From Deltaproteobacteria bacterium (lineage in GTDB: Bacteria; Desulfobacterota; GWC2-55-46; UBA9637): DNA of 64,000 nt. The notes under the pieces were generated by a model. The model had not been told where the DNA came from, searched no databases, and saw only the letters and a program-made list of their open reading frames with translations. The DNA lies in assembly GCA_030690165.1 (NCBI GenBank), contig JAUYHF010000006.1, positions 1 to 64,000 on the forward strand. Direction: 5' to 3'. The stretch's first letter is position 1. Each line of letters begins with the position of its first letter. Of this stretch, positions 17,484 through 26,890 are shown one piece after another. The position numbers were made by a program, and so were the translations under genes.

Positions 17484-17986
17484 AGAATTTTATTGTTTAT
17501 CTTGTCCTTGCCCTGCTCTTTCTGGTAATAGAGAATACCCTGATTATCCTCTTTTTCCCATCACTCCTGATTCCGGACGTTATCCTCATAATGGTTTTTT
17601 ATCTCGGGTTTAGCAGCCGTTCCACTTTAGGGGCGCTGACAGCCTTCAGTCTTGGTTATCTCACTGATGTGTTTTCAGCAGGGGTACTTGGCGCCTCATC
17701 ATTTACGCTTGTAGTTGTGTTTGTCATTACATCCATGCTGGCAAGGCTCTTAAATTTAAACAGCATGCTCATAAAGATAGGAGGGACAATCTTTATGAGC
17801 ATATTAAAAGGAATATTGACATACTTTGTTTTCAGGTTCTTAAACCAGGATATTCCATTCTATATTATCTTTCCCGCAGCAATTTCTACAGGCATAATAA
17901 GCCCTTTTATATTCACTCTGCTAAAAAAGGTGGAAAAGAAAACCAAAATCACGCATTACAATAGAGTGGATAAAATAGAAGTATAG
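17480..17986 (+). CDS. mreD: Rod shape-determining protein MreD
   Basis: A 168-residue hydrophobic protein with about five membrane segments, typical in length and character of MreD (PDVILIMVFYLGF; LGYLTDVFSAGVLGASSF). It overlaps mreC by 4 bases, and a 77-base gap with degenerate AAGTCG/ACTTATGACTT repeats separates it from mrdA. MreD works with MreC in the elongasome. MreD proteins diverge fast, so the call relies on topology plus position. Confidence 0.9.
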   Translation: MKNFIVYLVLALLFLVIENTLIILFFPSLLIPDVILIMVFYLGFSSRSTLGALTAFSLGYLTDVFSAGVLGASSFTLVVVFVITSMLARLLNLNSMLIKIGGTIFMSILKGILTYFVFRFLNQDIPFYIIFPAAISTGIISPFIFTLLKKVEKKTKITHYNRVDKIEV

Positions 17987-18063
17987 ATCCGTTTTGTCGT
18001 GGGTCGTAAGTCGTTACCACTTCCTACTTATGACTTACAAATAACAATGGGAGGTTTAACGGA

Positions 18064-20073
18064 GTGAATGCTTATTTGGGGCAAAATGAACCAGGAGATC
18101 TGAAGGCAAGGCTTTGGATTGCAACCGGCATTGCCATATTCATATTTTTTCTGCTCATTACAAGACTATGGTTCCTGCAGATATTCAAAGGAAAAGATTT
18201 CAGGGAATTATCAGAAAATAACAGGATAAGACTTGTCAGAACAATAGCGCCGCGCGGACTAATCATGGACAGGACAGGAAAGATAATAGTAGAGAACAGG
18301 CCTGCCTTTCATCTCTCAATAATTCCTGAGGATGTAAAAGATTGGGCAAAGATAAAAAAGGTTCTCCCGGCTATTGTTAATATAACTGAGGAAGATATAG
18401 AATCAAGGATAAGCCAGGCAAACGACAGACCGTCATTTCAGCCAGTAAAACTAAAGTATGACCTGACATGGGAAGAAATATCAAGGGTTGAGGCCTTCAG
18501 GCTTGATATGCCCGGCATTCTGCTGGATATAGAACCAAGACGGGTATATCCTTTTGGAGATGCTGTTTCTCATATTGTCGGGTATCTTGGCGAGATAGAT
18601 GAACAGCAGTTGAAAAAATTAAAAAAGACCAATTATGTGCCAGGGGATTTTATCGGCAAGTACGGAATAGAATATCAATTGGAAAAATATCTGCGCGGTA
18701 TAAGCGGCGGCAGGCAGATAGAAGCAGATGCCATGGGAAGGGAGATAAAGCTTCTAAAAAAGATAACCCCGGTACAGGGATATAATGTATACCTCACAAT
18801 AGATATCGATACACAATTAGCGGCAAACATGGCAATGAAAGACAAGGTCGGGGCAGTAATAGCAATGGATCCTCAAAACGGTAAAATACTTGCCGCAGTA
18901 AGCGCCCCCTCCTTTGACCCAAACCTCTTTGCAGCCGGTATTAAAAAGGAACAGTGGAGCAGTCTTATTACAAACCCCTTTCGCGTTATAGAAACTAAAT
19001 TCACCCAGGGCCAATACCCTCCTGCGTCCACATTTAAACTCATAACCGCCGCGGCAGCGCTTGAAGATAATATAATTACCCCTTCAACAAAGATATATGC
19101 AGGCGGATCATTCTGGTTCGGCAGAAGGGAGTACAGGGACTGGAAAGCGGGCGGACACGGCATTATAGACATCCATAGGGCAATTGTGGAATCATCAGAC
19201 ACCTTCTTTTATCAGGTTGGATTAAAAACAGGAATAGACCGTCTTGCATATTATGCAAAGGGTTTCGGACTTGGCGGAAAAACGGGCATTCACCTCACAA
19301 ATGAAAAATCAGGGCTGGTGCCATCCATCAAATGGAAAAAGGATACATTCGGCGCAAAGTGGTATGAGGGTGAAACAATATCAATATCAGTGGGTCAGGG
19401 TTATCTTACAACTACGCCGCTTCAAATGTTAAATGCATATGCCGCCATTGCAAATGGCGGCAGGTTATTCCTGCCTCAACTGATAGATAGAACTGAAACA
19501 CAGACAGGAGAGGTTATAGGGAGATTCGCGCAACAGGAAATAGGAAGGGTTCCTGTATCACCTGTAAATATGAAGATACTCCAGGATGGGTTAAAAGGGG
19601 TGGTAAATGAAAATGGAGGGACTGGATGGACAGCAAGACTACCGTGGTTAGAAGTCGCAGGTAAAACAGGAACTGCCCAGGTAATAAGGCTTAAAGAGAA
19701 CACACCCAGAAAAAAACCAAAAGACACTCCTTATGAACAGAGGGACCATGCGTGGTTTGTAGGTTATGCGCCGGCAGAAAACCCTCAGATAGCCGTGGCA
19801 GTCATTGTAGAACACGGCGGCTTTGGCGCAGAGGCAGCCGCTCCTGTTGCCCGTGAGGTTATCAGGACGTATCTTAAGAAGTCAGTTGGCAAGCCCGTAG
19901 TTAATACTGGGCTAAAGCCGGAAGTAAACCCAGTTAGAAGTTTACAAACCAAGGACGAGAAGGTAATTGACAAGTTTGAAATCCCGGATGAGAGAACTTC
20001 TAACGGGGTAAAAGCGTCTGAGATAAACGCAACACACAATGAGATAGCAGAGGAGCAGGATATCAATGATTGA
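18064..20073 (+). CDS. mrdA: Penicillin-binding protein 2 (elongasome transpeptidase)
   Basis: A 669-residue class B PBP. One membrane anchor lies near residues 18-40, then the pedestal domain (APRGLIMDRTGKIIVENRP). The transpeptidase domain follows, with the catalytic SxxK in PASTFKLI near residue 322, an SxD in ESSDTFF near 379, and KTGTAQ near 536. The GTG start has GGGAGG upstream. Its partner rodA overlaps by 8 bases. The C-terminal ~60 residues after the conserved domain are an unusual charged tail, partly encoded by a palindrome (19928-20009) translated as NPVRS...RTSNGV. Confidence 0.96.
   Translation: MNAYLGQNEPGDLKARLWIATGIAIFIFFLLITRLWFLQIFKGKDFRELSENNRIRLVRTIAPRGLIMDRTGKIIVENRPAFHLSIIPEDVKDWAKIKKVLPAIVNITEEDIESRISQANDRPSFQPVKLKYDLTWEEISRVEAFRLDMPGILLDIEPRRVYPFGDAVSHIVGYLGEIDEQQLKKLKKTNYVPGDFIGKYGIEYQLEKYLRGISGGRQIEADAMGREIKLLKKITPVQGYNVYLTIDIDTQLAANMAMKDKVGAVIAMDPQNGKILAAVSAPSFDPNLFAAGIKKEQWSSLITNPFRVIETKFTQGQYPPASTFKLITAAAALEDNIITPSTKIYAGGSFWFGRREYRDWKAGGHGIIDIHRAIVESSDTFFYQVGLKTGIDRLAYYAKGFGLGGKTGIHLTNEKSGLVPSIKWKKDTFGAKWYEGETISISVGQGYLTTTPLQMLNAYAAIANGGRLFLPQLIDRTETQTGEVIGRFAQQEIGRVPVSPVNMKILQDGLKGVVNENGGTGWTARLPWLEVAGKTGTAQVIRLKENTPRKKPKDTPYEQRDHAWFVGYAPAENPQIAVAVIVEHGGFGAEAAAPVAREVIRTYLKKSVGKPVVNTGLKPEVNPVRSLQTKDEKVIDKFEIPDERTSNGVKASEINATHNEIAEEQDIND
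19928..20009. repeat. Palindromic element encoding the PBP2 tail
   Basis: Arms 19928-19942 and 19995-20009 (core GTTAGAAGTT / AACTTCTAAC, outer ACCC/GGGT, one mismatch) enclose about 50 bases. The whole element is coding and adds residues NPVRS ... ERTSNGVK to PBP2. Confidence 0.8.
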
Positions 20074-21160
20074 CAGAAGATTACTGGTTCATTTTGACTG
20101 GATTATATTTTTTTTAGTTATATCCTTGTCTATTATAGGCATTATAAATATTTACAGCGCCACCTTAATGGACAACAACAGCAGCCTGTATGAAAAACAG
20201 TTGATATGGCTCGCAATCGGCCTTGGTTCAATGTCCATTATTACCTTTATCAACTACATACATCTGGAAAGGCTTGCATATCCAATCTACGGCTTATCCA
20301 CTACTCTTTTAATTGCGACATTCCTTTTCGGCCGCACCACAGCAGGCGCCACACGATGGCTCGATATAGGTATTGTTTCATTTCAACCGTCAGAATTTGT
20401 AAAGATTGCTATGATAATCATCTTGTCTAAATATTTTAGCACAGCGAGGATCCCTGCCAAAGGGCTGTCTATAAAGGGATTAATACTGCCTTCCATCCTT
20501 ATTTTAATTCCGTTTATCCTTATTATCAAGCAACCGGACATGGGAACAGCTATTATTGCGTTCTTCATTTTTGCCTCTATGGTCATATTTGCAAAGGTGC
20601 GCCTTAAAACGCTTATAGCCATTGCAGCAGTATCTTTACCGCTCGTACCCCTTGGATGGCATTTTTTAAAAGGCTACCAGAAGGCGCGTTTAATGAGTTT
20701 CTGGGATTCCACTCTGGACCCTCTGGGCACAGGTTATCACGTACTACAGTCAAAGATTGCCATCGGCTCAGGGAGATTCATAGGAAACGGATTTACACAC
20801 GGAACCCAGGGACAGCTAAGATTCCTCCCTGAACACCATACAGACTTTATCTTCTCAGTGCTATCTGAAGAATGGGGGTTTGCCGGTTCCTTTATAATCC
20901 TGACCCTGTATTTCATTCTGATACTCTGGGGATTAAACATAGCGCAAAATGCAAAGGACAGGTTTGGGGCGTTCCTCGCATTCGGCGTATCATCCATGTT
21001 TTTATGGCATATAGCAATAAATATAGGCATGGTGACAGGTATGCTCCCGGTTGTGGGAGTCCCGCTTCCATTTATAAGTTACGGCGGCTCTTTTCTTCTG
21101 ACAGCAATGATCGGCGCCGGCATACTTGCAAATGTAAGCATGCGGAGGTTTATATTTTAA
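20066..21160 (+). CDS. rodA: Peptidoglycan polymerase RodA
   Basis: A SEDS-family glycosyltransferase of 364 residues with about ten membrane segments. It polymerises lipid II in complex with PBP2. Signatures include ARWLD-type TRWLDIGIVSFQPSEFVKIAMI near residue 92, KQPDMGTAII near 152, PEHHTDFIFSVLSEEWGFAG near 254, and the C-terminal GVPLPFISYGGSF. It overlaps mrdA by 8 bases. Length and topology are normal. Confidence 0.97.
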   Translation: MIDRRLLVHFDWIIFFLVISLSIIGIINIYSATLMDNNSSLYEKQLIWLAIGLGSMSIITFINYIHLERLAYPIYGLSTTLLIATFLFGRTTAGATRWLDIGIVSFQPSEFVKIAMIIILSKYFSTARIPAKGLSIKGLILPSILILIPFILIIKQPDMGTAIIAFFIFASMVIFAKVRLKTLIAIAAVSLPLVPLGWHFLKGYQKARLMSFWDSTLDPLGTGYHVLQSKIAIGSGRFIGNGFTHGTQGQLRFLPEHHTDFIFSVLSEEWGFAGSFIILTLYFILILWGLNIAQNAKDRFGAFLAFGVSSMFLWHIAINIGMVTGMLPVVGVPLPFISYGGSFLLTAMIGAGILANVSMRRFIF

Positions 21161-21618
21161 AGAAATTTGCATTATTTATTGCAACAGGGATGTATGTGGG
21201 TTATTCTCCTTATGCGCCGGGAACGCTTGGAAGTCTCCCCGGGGTAATTATATGTTTCTTTTTATCGCAGTTAGACCCGGTAATATACGCAGCAGCCTAT
21301 CTCACAAGTTTTTTAACTGCAATATGGGCGGCAAGCATTGCAAGCAAATATTTCGCCCAAAAAGACCCGGGGCAGATAGTATGTGATGAAGTTGTAGGCT
21401 TTATGACTGCCATGTTTCTGATACCATTTACATTGTTTAATGTAATTATTGTATTCCTCTTGTTCAGGATTTTTGATATATTTAAACCCTTCCCTATTAA
21501 TGTGATAGACAGGAAAATGGAAAGCGATTTTGGAATAGTATTGGATGATGTTGCGGCCGGCATATACAGTAATATTGCATTCCGCCTGCTTATGCTATTA
21601 TGGAGCAAGCCAGCATGA
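21154..21618 (+). CDS. pgpA: Phosphatidylglycerophosphatase A
   Basis: A PgpA-type enzyme that dephosphorylates phosphatidylglycerol phosphate in the inner membrane. Key segments are GYSPYAPGTLGSLPG, the catalytic DEVVGFMTAM near residue 75, and FRIFDIFKPFPINVID, then the LDDVAAGIYS segment. Family members begin with a KKFALFIATG-like stretch, which here is preceded by no ATG, GTG or TTG. The best position is ATT at 21154, 5 bases after GGAGG (21144-21148); the first ATG (21190) would cut into the conserved N-terminus. It therefore overlaps the end of rodA and may be translationally coupled. Confidence 0.85.
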   Translation: MLKKFALFIATGMYVGYSPYAPGTLGSLPGVIICFFLSQLDPVIYAAAYLTSFLTAIWAASIASKYFAQKDPGQIVCDEVVGFMTAMFLIPFTLFNVIIVFLLFRIFDIFKPFPINVIDRKMESDFGIVLDDVAAGIYSNIAFRLLMLLWSKPA

Positions 21619-21646
21619 ATCATAAGCTGACAAAGGATAGTGAAAA

Positions 21647-21720
21647 TCCCCCTTAGTCCCCCTTTGTAAAAGGGGGAATTAATAAATTCCCCTCTTTAGC
21701 AAAGAGGGGTAAGGGGAGAT
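21647..21720. repeat. Nested CCCCCTTT/AAAGGGGG palindrome
   Basis: Two 9-bp hairpins (TCCCCCTTT/AAAGGGGGA and CCCCTCTTT/AAAGAGGGG) are enclosed by outer arms TCCCCCTTA/TAAGGGGA. This fills the gap between pgpA and the cinA-type gene. A related unit is inside leuS (53861-53895). Confidence 0.85.
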
Positions 21721-21725
21721 TTGAA

Positions 21726-22238
21726 ATGGATTTTCAGAGCAAGAGAAAAGAAACAGACGGAGAGACAATAGGCCGCCTTATGAGAAAATTAGGACTTACC
21801 CTTGCTGTAGGAGAATCATGCACCGGCGGCCTTGTGTGTCATAAAATAACAAATATATCCGGAAGCTCAAAATATTTCAGAGGCGGGGTTGTGGCATACA
21901 GTAATGTTCTGAAAGAGCGGATATTGGATGTGCCGAAAGATACGATCAAAAGATTCGGCGCTGTCAGCGGAGAAACAGCAATTGCAATGGCAAACGGCGC
22001 AAGAAAAAATCTTGGCTCTGATATTGGCATAGGGATAACGGGAATAGCAGGGCCGACAGGCGAAAGCACGGCAAAACCTGTTGGAACGGTATTTATAGCC
22101 ATATCAGGCAAAACAAGTGAAAAAAACAAGAAATTTTTATTTAAAGGAACAAGACAGGCTATAAAACTTAAAGCATCAAATAAGGCGCTTAAGATGCTGG
22201 AGGAATTTTTATTAACAAAACGCTATGGAAAAAGATAA
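21726..22238 (+). CDS. pncC: Nicotinamide-nucleotide amidase (CinA C-terminal type)
   Basis: A 170-residue stand-alone CinA C-terminal domain, which hydrolyses nicotinamide mononucleotide to nicotinate mononucleotide. Motifs are VGESCTGGLVCHKITNISGSS with the catalytic Ser near residue 31, FRGGVVAYSN, FGAVSGETA, and GIGITGIAGPTGES with KPVGTVFIA. The N-terminal molybdopterin-binding-like COG1058 domain of full CinA is absent. It is the first gene of the cinA-thpR-recA group and overlaps thpR by 14 bases. Confidence 0.93.
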   Translation: MDFQSKRKETDGETIGRLMRKLGLTLAVGESCTGGLVCHKITNISGSSKYFRGGVVAYSNVLKERILDVPKDTIKRFGAVSGETAIAMANGARKNLGSDIGIGITGIAGPTGESTAKPVGTVFIAISGKTSEKNKKFLFKGTRQAIKLKASNKALKMLEEFLLTKRYGKR

Positions 22239-22824
22239 AACTATAAGGACATTCATTGCCATAGAGCTGCCGGCAAAGATAATTGATGGTCTAAAAGAAA
22301 TTCAGGATGAATTAAAAGACGGAACTAATAAGGTAACCTGGGTAAAACCGGAAAATATCCACCTTACAATAAAATTTCTTGGCGATATAGAGGCCGATAA
22401 GATAGATAGTATAGCAGGGTTGTTGGAAGGTGCGGCTGCTAAAAGCCACAGCTTTGATATATCTGTCAAGGGGGTCGGAGGCTTTCCGACAATAGATAAT
22501 CCACGGGTATTATGGGTTGGCATAGAAGAAAGTAATGTAAACCTGGCTGCGCTTTATAACAATATAGAGGATGCGCTATCAGCCATCGACTTTGCAAAGG
22601 AGGAGCGGCCTTTTAAACCGCATCTTACACTTGGGAGGATAAAGTTTCTCAAAGATAAAAAAGGGTTAAAGGAACGGATTGAAAGATTCAAAGATATAAC
22701 ACTTGGGCAATATATGGTAGACAGCATCTGCATTTTTCAGAGCAGGCTGACGCCTGAAGGGGCGGTTCATACGAAATTGAAGGAATACAGACTTCAGATA
22801 ACAGACCATAGTTGCAAGCCGTAG
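22225..22824 (+). CDS. thpR: RNA 2',3'-cyclic phosphodiesterase (2H family)
   Basis: A 199-residue 2H phosphoesterase, formerly called 2'-5' RNA ligase (LigT). The N-terminus RTFIAIELP and both catalytic motifs are present: HLTIKF near residue 46 and HLTLGR near 130. It overlaps pncC by 14 bases and was probably followed directly by recA before a restriction cassette inserted. The tail after KEYR (LQITDHSCKP) reads through degenerate repeat-like sequence, and the stop abuts a palindrome at 22825. Confidence 0.92.
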   Translation: MEKDKTIRTFIAIELPAKIIDGLKEIQDELKDGTNKVTWVKPENIHLTIKFLGDIEADKIDSIAGLLEGAAAKSHSFDISVKGVGGFPTIDNPRVLWVGIEESNVNLAALYNNIEDALSAIDFAKEERPFKPHLTLGRIKFLKDKKGLKERIERFKDITLGQYMVDSICIFQSRLTPEGAVHTKLKEYRLQITDHSCKP

Positions 22825-22896
22825 CGTCGGGGTTTATCCCCGACGAAGGTGGCACATGCTTCCAGCCTGTGATGACAGGCAAGATGCCTGTCCTAC
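22825..22896. repeat. CGTCGGGG hairpin plus GGCACAGGC-family copy 2
   Basis: CGTCGGGG-TTTAT-CCCCGACG (22825-22845) is followed directly by a second copy of the GGTGGCACA...TTCCAGCCTGTGATGACAGGC family (22848-22896). It sits at the left edge of the inserted restriction-modification cassette. Confidence 0.85.
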
Positions 22897-22950
22897 TAAA
22901 ATATACGGTTCGAGTTACGAACTTTAACCGGTAAAATCCATTGGAGAATT

Positions 22951-23904
22951 ATGACAAAAAAAGTGACATATAGAATTGCCGGCAAAACAAAGACAAAAAG
23001 GAAAGCGCCTGACAGGGTTAAAGAATCAATAGCACCCTATGGAACAATTTTACCTATCGCCTATACTAGAACCTGCAATTGTCCTCCCACTCATATAAAT
23101 TGTCTAACCGCAAAAGAATGGTTGAAAAGCCAGATCGGTGTTTGGCAATTTTTTTATGAAAGCAGAGACATCCGTGATAAAAGTATCCATCCGGCTACGT
23201 TCCCCATTACCTTGGCAAAAAAAGTTATGTCACTATTCACGCATCAAGGGGAACTTGTGATTGACCCGTTTGCCGGGAGTGGCACCACACTTGTAGCTGC
23301 TCAAGACCTCAATCGCAATGCCGTAGGTTTTGACTTGCAAAGGAAATATATCGACCTTTGTAAAAACCGTTTGGCTACTAATCAGCTTTTCAACAACGCG
23401 CAACAACTGGCGATACAGGATGACGCAAGAAATATCTCAAAATATTTTGAGCCGGAAACCGTAAGTTTAATCTGGACATCTCCGCCTTACGCCAATCTTC
23501 TGAATCGTGAAAGAAAAAACAAATCGCGCAGAGACCGCAAAAACGATCAGCTTGGAAAGGTTGAGCAGTATTCTCAAGATGAAAGTGATCTTGGAACTAT
23601 GGCTCTTGAGAAGTATACAGAGGCTATGGGAGATATTTATGAAAATATGCTTCCCCTTCTGAAACCGAAAGGCCACTGCGTTATCAATGTGCCTGATATG
23701 TGGTGGGAAAATAAAAGAATAACAATCCATGTTTCTTTGATAGAAGAGTTGAGAAAACGCGGTTATGAATTGAGAAATGTTATCATTTGGGACAGGACAA
23801 ATATTGTAAATAAAGTAGGTATCTTTGGCTGGCCAAGCAACTATATTACTATGGGAGTTACTTTTGAATATCTATTGGATTTTTGGAGACCGGCAACGAA
23901 ATGA
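22951..23904 (+). CDS. DNA methyltransferase, TSPPY type (likely N4-cytosine)
   Basis: A 317-residue beta-class methyltransferase with motif order IV-late: AdoMet motif I in [20 protein letters not shown] near residue 104 comes before the catalytic TSPPYANLLNR near 182. SPPY is typical of N4-cytosine methylases. Its stop overlaps the ATG of an MvaI/BcnI-type endonuclease (ATGA), so it should protect the same site. A CNCPPTHINC segment near residue 43 is Cys-rich. More AT-rich than flanking recA and thpR, consistent with horizontal gain. Confidence 0.9.
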   Translation: MTKKVTYRIAGKTKTKRKAPDRVKESIAPYGTILPIAYTRTCNCPPTHINCLTAKEWLKSQIGVWQFFYESRDIRDKSIHPATFPITLAKKVMSLFTHQGELVIDPFAGSGTTLVAAQDLNRNAVGFDLQRKYIDLCKNRLATNQLFNNAQQLAIQDDARNISKYFEPETVSLIWTSPPYANLLNRERKNKSRRDRKNDQLGKVEQYSQDESDLGTMALEKYTEAMGDIYENMLPLLKPKGHCVINVPDMWWENKRITIHVSLIEELRKRGYELRNVIIWDRTNIVNKVGIFGWPSNYITMGVTFEYLLDFWRPATK

Positions 23905-24707
23905 AACTCTATACAAAAGAAGAACTCATTCAAGAAATGCGGGAAATTTTCGGTAAAGGCTGGCATAAAAGTGTAAAGAAAACCCGTAATGCTCGGAATG
24001 ACGGCGCCGTTGGCAATACTCTGGAATCACTCTTGCACATCAGAGAAAACAATTTGCCCATACCCAATACGCGTGAATGGGAATTGAAAGGACAAAGGTC
24101 TCACACAACGTCGTTAATTACTTTGAAACATATAGAACCCTCTCCCACTGCCACGCAGATTGTATCAAAATTATTGCTCCCTCAATATGGTTGGAAACAT
24201 AAACAGGCTGGCAAGAAATATCCCATGCGTGAGATGAGTTTTCGCTCAACAACAAGCGCAACTGATTACACCAAAAGAGGCTTCAAAATAGTTGTGGACA
24301 GAAAAGAGAATAAGATAAAATTTATCTTTGATGCTACCAGAGTGAAGGCAGATGACCATGCAATAGCTTTATGGCTACAATCGGTAGAGGAACGAGTAGG
24401 GATTGGCCCTCTTGTGCCGGAACCATATTGGGGATTTGAAGATTTAAACTACTCAATCGGCACAAAAATAAAAAACTGTTTCTATGTGGTTGCTGACAGC
24501 AAAAAAGAAAAAACAAAAGAATTCTTCCTTTATAAGGAATTGCATATATTATCCGGTTTTTCTTTTGAAAAATTTCTTACGGCTATTGAAAATGGCTACG
24601 TCCTCATTGATTTTGATGCAAGGACAGGCCATAATCACGGCACTAAATTTCGTTTAAAGCAAGGCTGCTGGAAAGACCTATATACGGATATTCAGCGCGC
24701 GATTTAA
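23901..24707 (+). CDS. MvaI/BcnI-family restriction endonuclease
   Basis: A type II endonuclease of 268 residues in the MvaI/BcnI family, MutH-like nickases that cut CCWGG or CCSGG as monomers. Segments such as GNTLESLLHIRENNLPIPN, TREWELKGQRSH (catalytic E-x-K, residues about 55-58), EMSFRSTTSATDYTKRGF and the C-terminal VLIDFDARTGHNHGTKFRL match the family. The ATG at 23901 overlaps the upstream methylase stop. The exact site cannot be told from sequence, but an N4-cytosine methylase partner fits a CCNGG-type target. Confidence 0.9.
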   Translation: MKLYTKEELIQEMREIFGKGWHKSVKKTRNARNDGAVGNTLESLLHIRENNLPIPNTREWELKGQRSHTTSLITLKHIEPSPTATQIVSKLLLPQYGWKHKQAGKKYPMREMSFRSTTSATDYTKRGFKIVVDRKENKIKFIFDATRVKADDHAIALWLQSVEERVGIGPLVPEPYWGFEDLNYSIGTKIKNCFYVVADSKKEKTKEFFLYKELHILSGFSFEKFLTAIENGYVLIDFDARTGHNHGTKFRLKQGCWKDLYTDIQRAI

Positions 24708-24734
24708 AGACCGAATTTAAAGGACAAGACCCTA

Positions 24735-25766
24735 ATGAGTGGTGAATATTTGAATAAAATAATTCACGGTGATTCATTGCGAGTGTTGTCTATGCTTGAT
24801 AACAATAGCATTGACCTGGTTTTGACTGACCCGCCGTATTTTTTAGACAAGATGGATGACAGATGGGATGAGAAAAAAGTGGCAAGTACTAAATATCATC
24901 ATGTTATCAAATCATTGCCGGCCGGAATGAAGTTTGATAGAGAGCAAGGGAAAAATTTTTATGAGTGGTATTCCAAAATTTCAAAACAGATTTTACGAGT
25001 TTTAAAACCGGGTGGATTTTTCTTTTCATTTTCCAGCCCAAGATTGTATCACCGGATGGTCTCCGCAATAGATGATACAGGGCTTCTGATACGGGATTGC
25101 TTCATTTGGTTATATACCCAAAACCAGCCAAAGGCAATGAGTTTGAATCATTTTATAGAGAAATTAAATGAAGACAAAGAAGCTATAAATGATCTGAAAA
25201 AACAATTAAACGGATGGAAAACCCCTCAGATTAAATCTTGTTTTGAACCGATTGTAATGGCGCAAAAAGAACCGGATGGGACATTTTTGAAGAATTTCAG
25301 AAAATTTAATGTCGGGTTATTAAATACTAATGTAAAAATAGGTCGGGATATGTTTCCGTCTAATGTAGTTTCAACAAATAAGATAAATGAAGTGGTTGAC
25401 AAATGTTTTTTGATTTCGAAGCCGGATAAAAAAGAAAAAGGGGATTTTAATTTACATAGAACTGTGAAGCCGTTAAGTCTCTGTGAATATATAATAAACC
25501 TGACAACCTATTCAAATGAAGCGGTTGTTCTTGACCCCTTTGCCGGCAGCGGGACTACACTGGTGGCGGCTAAAAAATTGGGGAGAAAATTTATCGGCAT
25601 TGATATAAACAAGGAATATATTGAAATAGCTAAAAGAAGGATTAAATCATCGGAAGTAGATTTTGTCCAATATGATGCCGTAGGCGCGGAAAAACAATTG
25701 AGAATTCTTGAGAAGAAAGTAAAATATAAAAAACTAAATAAGTGTAAAATAGCAAAAATGGTTTAA
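24735..25766 (+). CDS. DNA methyltransferase, DPPY type (second modification enzyme)
   Basis: A 343-residue beta-class methylase. Catalytic motif [20 protein letters not shown] is near residue 28 and AdoMet motif [24 protein letters not shown] near 266. It follows the endonuclease by 27 bases and completes an M-R-M cassette. The BcnI system is, to my recollection, also reported to have two methylases, which would be consistent. N6-adenine versus N4-cytosine cannot be decided. The cassette ends 38 bases before recA. Confidence 0.88.
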   Translation: MSGEYLNKIIHGDSLRVLSMLDNNSIDLVLTDPPYFLDKMDDRWDEKKVASTKYHHVIKSLPAGMKFDREQGKNFYEWYSKISKQILRVLKPGGFFFSFSSPRLYHRMVSAIDDTGLLIRDCFIWLYTQNQPKAMSLNHFIEKLNEDKEAINDLKKQLNGWKTPQIKSCFEPIVMAQKEPDGTFLKNFRKFNVGLLNTNVKIGRDMFPSNVVSTNKINEVVDKCFLISKPDKKEKGDFNLHRTVKPLSLCEYIINLTTYSNEAVVLDPFAGSGTTLVAAKKLGRKFIGIDINKEYIEIAKRRIKSSEVDFVQYDAVGAEKQLRILEKKVKYKKLNKCKIAKMV

Positions 25767-25804
25767 GAAAAAATTTTGGCAACCTACTACAAAGGGAGGC
25801 ATAT

Positions 25805-26884
25805 ATGACATCAACAGATAAGGAAAGGGCAATTGACCTGGCAATAGGCCAGATTGAAAAACAATTTGGCAAAGGCTCTATTATGCGGCTTGGCAAAGAG
25901 GGCGCTGTAGCAGCCGATATACCTGCAATCTCCACAGGCTCGCCTGCAATTGACATAGCCCTCGGCATCGGCGGCGTTCCAAGAGGCAGGGTAGTAGAGA
26001 TATTCGGCCCGGAATCTTCCGGGAAAACCACCCTCACACTGCACATTATAGCCGAGGCGCAAAAAAAGGGGGGAACCGCCGCATTCATAGACGCGGAACA
26101 TGCGCTGGATACGGGATACGCAAAAAAACTCGGCGTAAAGGTTGACGAACTTCTCTTATCACAGCCAGATACAGGCGAACAAGCATTAGAGATTGCGGAG
26201 GTTCTCATAAGGAGCGGCGCAGTAGATGTTCTGGTTATAGACTCTGTGGCAGCCCTTGTGCCGCGGGCTGAACTTGAAGGTGAAATGGGGGACTCTCATA
26301 TGGGGCTTCAGGCAAGGCTTATGAGCCAGGCGCTCAGAAAACTTACAGCAACCATAAGTAAGTCAAAAACCTGCATGATATTTATAAATCAGATAAGACA
26401 TAAGATAGGCATTATGTTTGGGAATCCTGAAACTACCACAGGCGGCAATGCATTAAAATTCTATGCGTCTGTAAGAATGGATATAAGGAGGATAGGGGCT
26501 ATTAAACAAGGGGAAGATGTTATCGGAAACAGGACAAGGGTAAAGGTGGTAAAAAACAAACTGGCGCCGCCGTTTAAAGAGGCGGAACTGGATATCCTGT
26601 ATAACGAGGGTATTTCAAAAGAAGGCGATCTGATTGACCTCGGTGTTCAGGCTGCTATTGTAGAAAAAAGCGGCGCATGGTATTCCTACAACGGTGAGAG
26701 GATAGGTCAGGGACGGGAGGCTGCCAGACTCTATCTTAAGGAACACGGCGATGCAGCCTCTGCCATAGAAGAGGGGCTATTTCAGCACTTCAGCATAAAG
26801 CCTGATAAGAAGGAAATTCCACCTATAAAGGCAGAGGAAAAGACAAAGCTTTCTAATATGGCACGGGGAAGAAAGGAGGGTTAA
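25805..26884 (+). CDS. recA: Recombinase RecA
   Basis: A 359-residue RecA. N-terminal [25 protein letters not shown], Walker [11 protein letters not shown] near residue 63, Walker [11 protein letters not shown] near 137, L1 [21 protein letters not shown] near 154, and L2 region [14 protein letters not shown] near 200 are intact. The DNA-binding C-terminus ends with a charged RGRKEG tail. AAAGGGAGG precedes the ATG. It leads recA-pilT-recX. No SOS box was recognised in the 38-base upstream gap. Confidence 0.98.
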   Translation: MTSTDKERAIDLAIGQIEKQFGKGSIMRLGKEGAVAADIPAISTGSPAIDIALGIGGVPRGRVVEIFGPESSGKTTLTLHIIAEAQKKGGTAAFIDAEHALDTGYAKKLGVKVDELLLSQPDTGEQALEIAEVLIRSGAVDVLVIDSVAALVPRAELEGEMGDSHMGLQARLMSQALRKLTATISKSKTCMIFINQIRHKIGIMFGNPETTTGGNALKFYASVRMDIRRIGAIKQGEDVIGNRTRVKVVKNKLAPPFKEAELDILYNEGISKEGDLIDLGVQAAIVEKSGAWYSYNGERIGQGREAARLYLKEHGDAASAIEEGLFQHFSIKPDKKEIPPIKAEEKTKLSNMARGRKEG

Positions 26885-26890
26885 AGAGAC

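Noticed and set aside
20872-21150. Upstream extension of the pgpA frame through rodA
   Set aside because: The extension is an out-of-frame shadow of rodA; PgpA similarity begins at about 21157.
22889-25786. CCTACTA-like sequences at both edges of the restriction cassette as target duplications
   Set aside because: Match is only about seven bases and not at equivalent borders; chance is likely.
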